From: Saccoglossus kowalevskii
Lineage: Eukaryota > Hemichordata > Enteropneusta > Harrimaniidae
Assembly (NCBI RefSeq): GCF_000003605.2
Contig: NW_003131865.1
Span: 294,679-317,289 of the forward strand
DNA length: 22,611 nucleotides
Reading direction: 5' to 3'
In this document: positions 13,201-20,125 of the stretch, piece after piece
Layout: each line of letters begins with the position of its first letter
Position numbering within the stretch: position 1 is the first letter of the stretch
Program-made: the position numbers and the translations under genes
The notes under the pieces: generated by a model
Database searches by the model: none
Seen by the model: the letters and a program-made list of their open reading frames with translations, nothing else
What the model was told of the DNA's origin: nothing

Positions 13201-16200
13201 CATTTCAATCACACTCTGTATTTGTGTAATAGCAAGGGCAACAGTCAAGGACGCAGTAGAAAAAATTGGAGATCTACCTCCTAGAGTAAATGGAATGTGC
13301 CAAGAATATTCATAAATAATCATGAATTAGCTGTGATAATTAATTCTAAAGACATAAAATTATTGAGCTTGTATCCAACCAAGGGCAATTTTTTTGCGAA
13401 GTACTAAAGGAATCAATTTCATAGTTTTATTTTCAGTACTACTGCGTGACATGTTTAACAATAGGTCTGTAAATAATACAACCACTTTGGCAGTATATAC
13501 TATAAACAATATAGGCCATTATACAATGATCTCATTTTGCCTTTCCTGTTTGTGTATGAATGTCTGTGGAAAAAACTGACATTTTCTTTTTGTAATTCAG
13601 CTATGTGATATGACCTGTATTGCCCAGTGTAGCCATGATAGCGATTGTACACATATAGCATAGTGACACCATGGCAACCAAGCAAATTAAGACTACCTAA
13701 GTTCAGTAAATTTCTGCTTCCAGAGTATTTAACTTACTATATCTGCATAATAAACTGATTCAACATCAGATACAACAGTTAGTCAATGAACATCATGAAT
13801 TATTGTAGCAGTGAAAATGTCTCTCATGTCTTATGGAGTGCCAGTGAAATATTGTAAATCATAAAATCCTGAAATGAGGAAATTTTCTACAAATGTAGCA
13901 GTGAAAAATTAAATGGTTTACATTAGTAATAAGAAGTAGAAGATCTGTGTGAGTATTAAAATCAGATTAGATTTAGAAAATAGTTCACGGATTGTGACAA
14001 AGCTGAGCAGCGATATTTTTTACAGAATTTTTGACCAGTCACAAATATGAATATTAGTATCTGTCTTGTGTGACCCTCCTGAAGCTGTGTAACTCAGTAT
14101 GTTAATAATACAATACAATACATGAACATAAATTTAATTAGAAATTAAAGATACAAAGGAATGTCCATAATTGTATTTCAAGTGAACTATCCACTGAAAC
14201 TAAACATCATTAATTTTTAGTTGTTACAAGTTTATTATATGAATAAAAATCCCTACCAATGTATTTAAATTTGTAGATGTAAATGTTTTAATTGGTATTT
14301 TATAATATCATAAGAAAATGTGATTCAAACTTACTGAGTACTCGTTGACGTATTTAAACGTGTTCCAAATCACAAGAATTCATAAAGATATGCTTTTTTT
14401 TAAAGTAATGCAGCAAACATTGTCCACAAACACCATTAAACCTAAAAGTACCATCTTTTGAGAGATAATTTGTGTTTTTATGTACATTGTGCTTTTTATT
14501 TTGTAATAAAATTAAAAAAACAAAAACATAATAAAGCTTTAAAAACAAGTACTGTCAAATCTGTATTAAAAGCCGCGGCTTCTATTAAAATGATACAATG
14601 CTACAGAGGGGATGCGGCTTTTATTAGAGAATCTACACATATGAGAAATGGTGAATTTTTGAGTCTCAATTGTTCAAAAAGATGGGTGTGGCTTCTATTA
14701 GGGATGCAGATTTTACGGTAATTGAAGTTGAGAACTGAGTTGCATTTTTTTCTCAGTTTGTGTTTGTACTAAACATTTTGTTTTGTAATTATTCTCTTTA
14801 TTATCTATTAGTAAGTACATGTAGTAAATAATTGTTTTGACAATAATCAGAAAATTTGAGAAAAATAATAAAAGCTTTTTCTGTTTCAACACTAAAAAAA
14901 AGTAAAAAAAGCCAAAAAGAGTATAATGTGGAAAAATGTAAAAAGACTGAAAGCATAAGTTACTAACAAGGTGAATGACATGCTCTCAACCATGTGACTA
15001 TCTAGTAAGGCAAAAACTAATTCCCTCATTCCATATCCAGTGCATGCTGACCCTAGTATCAGTTGTTACACGAGTAACATGAATTAAAAATAGACAAAAT
15101 TGCTTACACATCACTACTGTTACTAAGACCAGATTGTTTATAATATTGTTTACATGTTGCTAAGCAACGCACAAGTAATTTTTCTTACTGTGAGGGCAGT
15201 GGATTAATGCCAGCCCTTACCTTGGTACTTGATAACACAATGGACTATAGAGTATGCAACAAAGGAGCACAATCATCTATCAAGGAGTGGTCATTAACGA
15301 CTTATATTTTTATAATTCTATGTAAAGTTTATCATTGGAAAGTCTTGAAGGAAGATAGATGCTAAAAATAACTGTAGAAATTATGTTTTCCCTTCACTTA
15401 CTTTTCAGCTAGTGTTTTTTTAAAAGATGATGTTTATGCAATTTTTTTGTTTTGTTTTTTGTTTTCCCTCTATAAACATCTTATTTTTTTCCCATAAATA
15501 TTTTGTTTTCAAATTTTCGAATCAACCCCTCCCTCCTAATGAAAAGATTGACATTTTTCATATAAAAGGTACAATTCAACCCAAAGCACCTCAACACCAA
15601 ATACAAAAGCAATCAAATCAAGTAGAAGTGAAAAGTTTATGACAACAATCAGTCATAATATCATTAAAGTGGAGCAGAAAAAAAAAATTATTCGTTGTTT
15701 CTCAAACATTTCACTTGAAATTGCAGAACTCACAACATTTCCGATAAGAGCAGTGAAGCTGATTGCCAAAGTCAAGCTGTGTGTATACAATAAGTAAATG
15801 CTGTCGTTGGTGGCATTGTTCTCAACACAACTGTTTTGCGTCTATACAAACACTATAAACAGCACCTTTCATTACAATGAGTTCAGTTCACAAAATAAAG
15901 CCAGTTAACTGATGAACGACTGCTAAATAATCAATTTCAGCCTTGTGAAGAAGTAAACATGTTATATAGCAAGTTTTAAAACACTACAGTCAGAGAGTAA
16001 CTTTACTTCCAAACTGGTTATCAACAGGCTTTGACTTTCATTTCAACTTGGACATTAATTTCACTTTATTTTTTTTAATATTAGTATGTTACTACGGTAA
16101 CATACAACATATTTAGGTAGATTAATCTGCACATTTCAAATATGTGGTAGTTTTTGAAACCATTAAGCCAGCATATTGCTAGATAAATATTAAGTTAGTA

Positions 16201-19068
16201 TCTCTATGCTTAATAAGTCAGTTGTTGATTGCTTAGAGTTGCATTTTGATGTATCCTAATATTGTTATTACATCATTCACTGTAGTGTTTTGGCCCTATT
16301 TACCGGTAGCTGTTGTTGTCTAGAACAGTTTAAAAAATCTCACAATCCTTAATAACTTAACTAATCAGGCAAATGATGTAGGTGACACTCAATGCCAACT
16401 CTGATATCATTCATGAATGTTGAGTTGAAGAGACAACGAAAATAATTGTGTATTTTAGAGCACATTTTTACAATTTTTTGTTTGACAAAAGATTAAGGTA
16501 TGATATAATATAAACACTATTACTCATTTGATGTAAGATGAAAATGATATTGTACATGAACTTTTAAATGAAGGCAGGCTATTAGCCTGGTATTTGCAAC
16601 TGCCAGTCCAAAACAATTCAACGTATTGAAAAATGTAGATGGTTTTGAATATATTTTGGTAAAATTATCAAAGAACAATAAGAGAAAACAGAAAAATGGG
16701 AAAAAGTTGCCAGTCCAAAATTAAAGTTGCCAGTCCGTTTGGTGGGTGGACTGGTGGCTGGCTAACACCCTGCATACAGGTACCGGGGTGCAGATGAATC
16801 ATGTCATCCAATGAATACTAACAAGTATTTATATGATTAAGGTATGCAAGCGTCCAATGAAAAACACAAAAATTCATACAAAATGCAATATAGTCATAAA
16901 ATTGCATGAGAAGACTAAATTTAAAGAAATCCTTATTCCTTATTAAAAAAAATAGTGATTATATGAAAGAACTGATTCATATTTATCTCAGACCATTTGC
17001 AATTTGGTAATGCAATCGCTTATTTTAAAATCATGAAATACATTTTCTAATGCAGTGATGGTCTTGGTCATTTCTGCTTATGCAAACTAATATTTCTACA
17101 CACCGACTGCATTTTAAATTTGGCACACACATTTGACATGTCAAGTACTGGTAATATGTGTAATTTATGGTAATAGATGTATAGTTATAGTATTCCCAAG
17201 ATATTCACATCAATAGCAAAGAAAATAAATAACGCTGAATAATATGTCAGATTTTAATTAGTATAACTACCGGTAGCAAATATTGTAACATTTAAATTTG
17301 ATGTTTAGCCAACAATACAATTTTAACAACAACTACATATACATATACCGGTACTTGTAACTTAAAGAAGTCAGAACTTGTATAATGTTTATCTGCTTCA
17401 ACTTCCAACCATAAGTAGTACTGGTAAATATTACTGATTAAAGTCAACAGCCAAAACATCTGGTGTCTATCATGATTGTGAATAGACAAAACTTTAACTA
17501 CTGTATATCATAATTCTGCTTTGCTTAGCATAATTCTGTGTTGCTAGGCATAATTCTGTGTTGCTAGGCAGAGGGAACACAACATCCTAAAAGATTTTCT
17601 CACTCCACCCACAATTCCCAAACACCATTCCAATAATTTCTTATGTTTTCATTATTATTATTTTTATCCCCATGGTACAAATAAATTCCATGAGAATTGT
17701 AATTGCAGAAGAAACAGGGATGTGATTTTTTGCATTAGTTTCCTGGCTATGACTAGATAACTACAGACACGCTACTGACAATCCTTGAGCAGTTGTGACC
17801 AGCTGATTTAATTAGAAAACTATTTAAAGCATACATAAACAAAATAGAGATGTAGGAGAAATGCTCAAAAAAAACAAAAACTCCAGAGTGAATGTGAAGT
17901 AGGAAACCATGTGAAGTATAAAACCACCTTTACACTTCTATAAATTTATTAATTATAAAATTAGCCTTCAGTTGATCCCTGGGGACAAAATTAGTGCAGC
18001 ATGTGTACCAGTAATGTTCTCGACTAACCCCCCCCCCCTCCCCGGTATATCTAAGCTTTCAGATGATGTATAGGTTGTTATAGTAGCATGCTAAGTAACT
18101 TTTAAGAATGTCTGAATCACTGAGCAATTTTAACTAATTCTTCTTTTTCCTCGCTACTGCCTTAAATCCCTCATGAGTAAATAATATGTCCTGTAATTCA
18201 ACCATGAAAGTTAACAGGGCTTGAACTTCCGTATTCTGAGTCAATTTCAATGTGAAAAATTTGTAAAAATGTTTTTAGAATGATTGAAATTGCGAAGAAA
18301 GTACTCATCAAGGCAATTGCCTCCATGGCCTTCATGAGTTTCAAGCTATGTAACATACATGTATACCCATATTAGTTGACTGTAAACACATCGGCTTGAC
18401 GTACTAGAAATACGAGAAGTTGTGAAACCACTGTAAAAAAACCTCAAAAACTCATTTAATAAAGGGGTATATATACTGTGGCTCTGGAGGGCAGTTTCTG
18501 AGTGACAGCCAATTTTTTTTGTTTACAGTGGTTTATTCAATTTCCCCTACTCCCGGAGTCCCACTACGTCCTCTACTGTGTATAAACTGCGTACTCATGT
18601 GTCGAGTGAAATACAGTGCAGACGAATAATTTCTCAGATAGTTTGTTGTGTAAATGATATACAATGATCATGGAGGTAATATTACCTCCATGATACGACG
18701 AACACTAATGAACGAAGTTGCATATGCATTCACGAGTCATTAAATAACGCGCACATTATGTTGACAGACAATGATGCCACTATCGGCATTGAAGTCGAAA
18801 TTCCTTTGGTCATTACTGGTAGCACTACTAACTTTCCTGTTATAATTCCGCTGGGCAGATGCCAAGGCAAGGCTGTTAACGTCCCTCGCCGAGTAATTTA
18901 ATTCTTACAAATAACACTCACCTGTTTTTCCTTAATATTTTCACCAATTGCAAGAGCTGCGAGGCGAGATTTGGTTTTTGTATGCTCAGCGCTGGCTTGT
19001 CTCTTTTGGGGTTTGGATTTTGGCTTGTCTGCCGAGGAGGCGACATTCGTCCACCCCTTATCCGCCAT
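943..19068 (-). CDS. DNAH5: Axonemal dynein heavy chain, DNAH5/DNAH8 type (5' part, 16 exons, continues off the left edge)
   Basis: This gene encodes the N-terminal 1066 residues of an outer-arm axonemal dynein heavy chain, the force-generating ATPase subunit of motile cilia and flagella. Minus-strand exons in order: 19068-18922, 12903-12784, 10081-9859, 9486-9329, 8308-7952, 7711-7535, 7228-7115, 6356-6249, 5767-5458, 4990-4854, 4282-4197, 3910-3382, 3176-3005, 2185-2040, 1711-1561, 1206-943. All junctions are GT-AG and all phases agree; the sum is 3199 nt. Residues about 223-815 form the DHC_N1 tail domain, which binds intermediate/light chains and neighbouring heavy chains. Family blocks seen include [103 protein letters not shown]. 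The order and wording match remembered vertebrate DNAH5. The motor is outside the window. Invertebrates often have one co-orthologue of DNAH5 and DNAH8, so either name could apply; assignment to this subfamily is confident. Confidence 0.95.
1561..1711 (-). CDS. DNAH5: Dynein exon 15 (residues 929-979), acidic segment
   Basis: The exon has 151 nt. The conserved first half reads [20 protein letters not shown]. The second half is acidic ([19 protein letters not shown]), a position where DNAH5 also carries a variable acidic stretch. Acceptor ttctag and donor GATG|gtaagc give phase 0 in and 1 out. Confidence 0.95.
1819..1832. promoter_or_regulatory. Perfect palindromic X-box-like motif in intron 14
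   Basis: GTTTCCATGGAAAC fits the RFX X-box consensus (RYYNYY-AT-RRNRAC) at every position and is a perfect 14-bp palindrome. It is internal to a ciliary dynein gene, far from the start codon. Its function is unknown; it could be an intronic enhancer site or chance. Confidence 0.35.
2040..2185 (-). CDS. DNAH5: Dynein exon 14 (residues 881-928)
   Basis: The exon has 146 nt and encodes [38 protein letters not shown] and [10 protein letters not shown]. It corresponds to 'LELLLDRVNDLIEFRID' and 'LCQLPQEEP' in vertebrate DNAH5. Acceptor ttttcag, donor CAG|gtgaaa, phase 1 in and 0 out. Confidence 0.96.
2186..3004. other. Dynein intron 13
   Basis: This is an AT-rich, 819-bp intron. Open frames in it (for example minus-strand 2564-2776) are low-complexity Phe/Ile/Leu/Asn strings with no family resemblance. 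Nothing else is seen. Confidence 0.85.
3005..3176 (-). CDS. DNAH5: Dynein exon 13 (residues 823-880), tail after DHC_N1
   Basis: The exon has 172 nt, phase 0 in and 1 out. It begins [19 protein letters not shown] and carries [20 protein letters not shown], matching the conserved 'PGL..LTWTS' motif between DHC_N1 and the linker in axonemal heavy chains. Acceptor ttgtag, donor TTAG|gtaaga. Confidence 0.96.
3382..3910 (-). CDS. DNAH5: Dynein exon 12 (residues 647-822), end of DHC_N1
   Basis: This 529-nt exon is the largest in the window. Blocks in order: [75 protein letters not shown] and MARMGLEIP. These close the DHC_N1 domain. The order and spacing match DNAH5-type chains without gaps. Acceptor ttctag and donor CAG|gtacat are canonical. 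Confidence 0.97.
4197..4282 (-). CDS. DNAH5: Dynein exon 11 (residues 618-646), DHC_N1
   Basis: This is an 86-nt exon encoding [20 protein letters not shown] followed by LTLINKFE, with acceptor caacag and donor AAAG|gtaagt (phase 2 out). It supplies the coiled segment before the LNIPNLG motif; the split AG|A codon joins correctly to exon 12. Confidence 0.95.
4283..5457. other. Dynein introns 10 (4283-4853) and 9 (4991-5457)
   Basis: Both are AT-rich intron sequence around exon 10. I see no repeats, RNA genes or extra exons. Confidence 0.85.
4854..4990 (-). CDS. DNAH5: Dynein exon 10 (residues 573-617), DHC_N1
   Basis: The exon has 137 nt, phase 1 in and 0 out (acceptor atttag, donor CAG|gtaaat). 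It encodes [37 protein letters not shown] and KRQISELQ. The YN.LDQRK.DFD.DYEEF pattern is shared with DNAH5. Confidence 0.96.
5458..5767 (-). CDS. DNAH5: Dynein exon 9 (residues 469-572), DHC_N1
   Basis: The exon runs from acceptor ctttcag to donor GAA G|gtaaga (phase 1 out). It encodes [14 protein letters not shown], the [20 protein letters not shown] block, the hallmark [16 protein letters not shown] and [17 protein letters not shown] is conserved across axonemal heavy chains. Confidence 0.97.
5768..7114. other. Dynein introns 8 (5768-6248) and 7 (6357-7114)
   Basis: These introns flank exon 8 and contain no recognisable feature on either strand beyond AT-rich sequence. Confidence 0.85.
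6249..6356 (-). CDS. DNAH5: Dynein exon 8 (residues 433-468), DHC_N1
   Basis: The exon has 108 nt and encodes [19 protein letters not shown], then [17 protein letters not shown], matching the DHC_N1 segment with [22 protein letters not shown] in vertebrate DNAH5. Acceptor atacag and donor AAG|gtaata preserve phase 0. Confidence 0.96.
7115..7228 (-). CDS. DNAH5: Dynein exon 7 (residues 395-432), DHC_N1
   Basis: The exon has 114 nt and encodes [19 protein letters not shown], then [19 protein letters not shown]. Acceptor ttttcag and donor CCT|gtaagt keep phase 0. It is too short to stand out as a long open frame and was found by scanning between neighbouring exons for the expected family block. 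Confidence 0.96.
7229..7534. other. Dynein intron 6
   Basis: A 306-bp intron with nothing recognisable. Confidence 0.85.
7535..7711 (-). CDS. DNAH5: Dynein exon 6 (residues 336-394), DHC_N1
   Basis: The exon has 177 nt and is phase 0 at both ends (acceptor ctatag, donor AAG|gtgggt). It carries the strongly conserved DHC_N1 block [17 protein letters not shown] followed by [18 protein letters not shown] and QAAKSK. This is one of the clearest signatures of the DNAH5/8 subfamily. Confidence 0.97.
7952..8308 (-). CDS. DNAH5: Dynein exon 5 (residues 217-335), start of DHC_N1
   Basis: The exon has 357 nt, phase 0 at both ends, acceptor ttgatag, donor CAA|gtatgt. It encodes the start of the DHC_N1 tail domain: [40 protein letters not shown] and AVWIKQIEQ. 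The FIPALR and GWG motifs are typical of axonemal heavy-chain tails. Confidence 0.95.
8309..9328. other. Dynein intron 4
   Basis: A 1020-bp AT-rich intron. Small open frames on both strands (for example around 8538-8960) have no family resemblance and no consistent splice context. Nothing further is seen. Confidence 0.85.
9329..9486 (-). CDS. DNAH5: Dynein exon 4 (residues 165-216)
   Basis: The acceptor is tttcag and the donor is AAA|gtaagt, giving phase 1 in and phase 0 out. The exon encodes [20 protein letters not shown] and then a [16 protein letters not shown] block. The latter corresponds to the VTEG-D-ALTGVCVFF segment of DNAH5-type chains, just before DHC_N1. Confidence 0.93.
9487..9858. 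other. Dynein intron 3
   Basis: A 372-bp intron with no recognisable feature. Confidence 0.85.
9859..10081 (-). CDS. DNAH5: Dynein exon 3 (residues 90-164)
   Basis: The exon follows acceptor tttttag and ends at CCA G|gtatgt (phase 1). It begins with a charged helix ([20 protein letters not shown]) and continues through [20 protein letters not shown] and [11 protein letters not shown]. This matches the DNAH5-type extreme N-terminus, where an (A/G)RH-Y motif and an LMFYYQD-like block occur. It is the first segment with clear family similarity, so exons 1 and 2 supply a variable leader and exon 3 begins the conserved protein. Confidence 0.93.
10916..11502 (+). mobile_element. Complete pearl-like non-autonomous element with tandem core, TIRs and 3' hairpin
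   Basis: The element starts with TAGCTCCGCTGT (10916-10927) and ends with its inverted copy ACAGCGGAGCTA (11487-11498), followed by a short A run. An extra internal AGCTCCGCT (11467-11475) forms a terminal hairpin with 11489-11497. The core (about 10979-11393) has roughly 2.6 copies of a 157-158-bp unit. A GAC-rich microsatellite (about 11415-11450) precedes the right end. It has no coding capacity. This architecture (left flank, ~160-bp tandem core, microsatellite, right flank with hairpin) resembles bivalve 'pearl' elements, considered Helitron/Helentron relatives. The class is my inference; I see no clear target-site duplication. Confidence 0.7.
10979..11393 (+). repeat. Tandem core of ~158-bp units
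   Basis: The anchor word atatcac begins at 11033, 11191 and 11348, giving periods of 158 and 157 bp. A partial unit precedes the first anchor (atcaatgcaatgggacttgc against atcaaagcaattggacttg) and a truncated unit follows the last. Units share ccaaaaatgacaaaaatatt, aaatgaacaaat and gtccacatgtagtacctata. Confidence 0.85.
12784..12903 (-). CDS. DNAH5: Dynein exon 2 (residues 50-89), symmetric in-frame exon or alternative first exon
   Basis: The exon has 120 nt and encodes 40 residues, opening with [14 protein letters not shown] and ending [10 protein letters not shown] before donor gtaagg. Only the acceptor at GAG|TGT (exon start 12903) keeps phase 0 with exon 1; the nearby AG at 12907-12906 would break frame. 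The polypyrimidine tract is weak. The exon is phase 0 at both ends, so it can be skipped or used without altering the rest. It contains an in-frame ATG (A at 12846) in context ACAAAATGGCG, which could start a shorter isoform beginning [11 protein letters not shown]. No family domain lies here. Confidence 0.7.
14572..14705. repeat. Irregular repeats of a gcggcttNtattag word
   Basis: gcggcttctattaaa (from 14575), gcggcttttattagaga (from 14614) and gtggcttctattaggga (from 14688) share one core at uneven spacings of 39 and 74 bp. This appears to be a decayed interspersed repeat in intron 1. Confidence 0.5.
16601..16765. repeat. Dispersed ttgccagtcc repeats with a hairpin
   Basis: tgccagtcc occurs at about 16601, 16708 and 16728, the last two exactly 20 bp apart. 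The last copy forms an inverted pair with ggactggtggc (16747-16757) across a short loop. Just upstream, caggctattagcctg is a further small inverted repeat. This looks like part of an interspersed non-coding repeat in intron 1; I cannot name the family. Confidence 0.5.
17509..17570. repeat. 20-bp tandem repeat, about three copies
   Basis: The unit ttgctaggcataattctgtg occurs once exactly (17541 region), once with one change (ttgcttagca) and partly on both sides. It lies in dynein intron 1. Near-identity points to recent slippage. Confidence 0.85.
18309..18328. repeat. Imperfect palindrome related to the 28-bp palindrome
   Basis: The core GGCAATTGCC is a perfect 10-bp palindrome and is followed by TCCATGG. 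Read on the minus strand it gives ccatggaggcaatt, close to the catggaggtaat half-site of the palindrome at 18667-18694. The pair may belong to one dispersed family. Confidence 0.45.
18667..18694. repeat. Perfect 28-bp palindrome
   Basis: ATCATGGAGGTAAT at 18667-18680 is followed directly by its exact reverse complement at 18681-18694, with no spacer. It lies 228 bp into dynein intron 1. A diverged relative is at about 18309-18328. It may be the collapsed inverted repeat of a small foldback element or a dimeric protein-binding site. Confidence 0.85.
18922..19068 (-). CDS. DNAH5: Dynein exon 1 (residues 1-49), start codon
   Basis: The exon starts at the ATG whose A is at 19068, in a good Kozak setting (ACCATGG), and ends at a strong donor (CAG|gtgagtg) in phase 0. 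It encodes [12 protein letters not shown] followed by a Lys/Ser/Ala-rich, probably disordered leader ending IGENIKEKQ. Such leaders vary between orthologues, so the assignment rests on the start context, the donor and phase agreement with exons 2 and 3 rather than on conservation. Sequence upstream is CpG-richer than the introns, as expected for a promoter. Confidence 0.85.
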
Positions 19069-19203
19069 GGTTGCTAGTCGATCAAAAACAAGTTATTGAA
19101 AGGTGGGGTGGATATTCAATCTTTGAGCTACGAGGTGTTGATCAAACTGAAATGTAATATCAGCAACAGATCGGGATTCACTCGGGTACATTCACAAGTT
19201 CCG

Positions 19204-19218
19204 TCAGCGAGTCGCCAT
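19204..19218 (-). promoter_or_regulatory. Upstream ATG / YY1-like element (four-codon uORF)
   Basis: On the minus strand CAAGATGGCGACTCGCTGA contains an ATG in good context followed by three codons and a stop (M-A-T-R). It sits 150 nt upstream of the dynein start. AAGATGGCG is also the core of the YY1 motif often found at animal transcription starts. If transcription begins upstream it is a uORF; if at it, a promoter element. Confidence 0.35.
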
Positions 19219-19338
19219 CTTGCTCTGTTTATTGGTAAATGTCCTGGCGACATGCTAATGAGCGTGGATGAATTCATTGTGAAAAGGGGGTGACATCATT
19301 CACTTCCAATCAATCACCTACTGTTTATGTACTTGCAT

Positions 19339-19352
19339 GGTTTCACGGCAAC
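19339..19352 (-). promoter_or_regulatory. Degenerate X-box (RFX)-like site upstream of dynein
   Basis: Plus-strand GGTTTCACGGCAAC has a perfect right half-site (GGCAAC) and a weak left half compared with the ciliary X-box GTTGCC-AT-GGCAAC. It lies about 270 bp upstream of the start codon. RFX factors drive ciliary genes across animals, so an X-box is expected here; the match has about two mismatches and is only suggestive. Confidence 0.3.
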
Positions 19353-20032
19353 CCGTCACTGTCATCACTGCCCAACTTTAGATTCCAAACCATTTAACCT
19401 AGAAGCAAATAAACTACGTGCAGTAAAATAATACCACAGAAACAACGGGATGTCACTGTTATCAAAAAATATTAAAATGGACAATATATAACCAGACTGT
19501 ATATGAGCAAAGACGTGCACATGTCGTGATGTCCCCCTCGTAATAGTGAGTACCTTCCATGAATAAATCAACCCTGGAATAACAAAAACAGAAATAAATA
19601 AGTAAATATTAAAAATAAGTATATGACGTTTAAAAAAGTGTAAATGTTTCACACTGAATACACAAACAGTAACATTTTATTTCGAGGCAGTTTGGCGTGT
19701 TCTAAATATAGTTCAAATTCATTTGTGTATCCAGTTAATTGTATTTTCAGTTTTCTGGTGTAGAATCTGTGTTGATATTTCATAACAGGGTAAAGTTCTG
19801 TTCTTGTGGCAATGTTGCTGACTTTTTGTCAATGCCCAATATACATATATATTTTGGTGACTAATCACTAGCAGTTGAGCCGAATGAGATTAGTAACTTA
19901 GGCTAAATTACATAAAATCATATACACGTACGTCATTATTGAAACAATAATGGGCCGAGGCTACGACATCGTATTGAATTTATAGCATGTGTCTGCTAAC
20001 GCTATGAATATACTGCCATATTTTATCTTATG

Positions 20033-20125
20033 TCCCTTGGTGGCCGAGGGGAAGACGTGTAGTGGCGTGAAGCTAGGCGATTTGGTGCCGTACGCGAGCT
20101 CCGGTTCGAGTCACGCACGCAGTAC
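20033..20125 (+). repeat. tRNA-derived sequence: SINE head or type-II (Leu/Ser-like) tRNA pseudogene
   Basis: A Pol III A-box-like TGGCCGAGGGG lies at 20041-20051 and a B-box-like GGTTCGAG at 20103-20110. The 62-bp spacing between their starts fits a tRNA with a long variable arm (Leu or Ser class). The T-stem around TTCGAGT pairs poorly and the acceptor ends do not pair, so this is not a functional tRNA gene. It is locally GC- and CpG-rich against an AT-rich background, suggesting an insertion. A SINE head is more likely than a dead tRNA gene, but no second copy lies in the window to define the element's 3' end. Confidence 0.55.

Larger units (their letters stand above)
12904..18921. other. 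Dynein intron 1
   Basis: A 6.0-kb first intron, the longest here. It holds the small repeats listed separately (14572-14705, 16601-16765, 17509-17570, 18309-18328, 18667-18694), a C-run near 18028 and A/T-rich simple sequence around 15440-15500. Long stretches such as 12920-14550, 14720-16560 and 16770-17500 show no gene. Confidence 0.8.

Noticed and set aside
13630..13678. gtagccatgatagc and gacaccatggcaac X-box-like pair in intron 1
   Set aside because: Each has at least one key half-site mismatch; two weak matches in a 6-kb intron are not enough to call.
15156..15168. GTTGCTAAGCAAC resembling an X-box
   Set aside because: The half-sites are good but the spacing is one base shorter than the ciliary X-box, and the site is mid-intron; one such match in this much sequence is not significant.
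15427..15642. Plus-strand open frame in intron 1
   Set aside because: It begins in T-rich low-complexity sequence (Phe-rich string), then a Gln/Pro/Lys stretch; no splice context or homology recognised.
18300..18345. Short minus-strand frame reading like a hydrophobic helix near 18300-18345
   Set aside because: It overlaps the palindromic repeat, has no splice signals and no family resemblance.
19096..19293. Plus-strand open frame divergent from the dynein gene
   Set aside because: It falls in the presumed dynein promoter/5' UTR, lacks family resemblance, and is open mainly because the region is less AT-rich.
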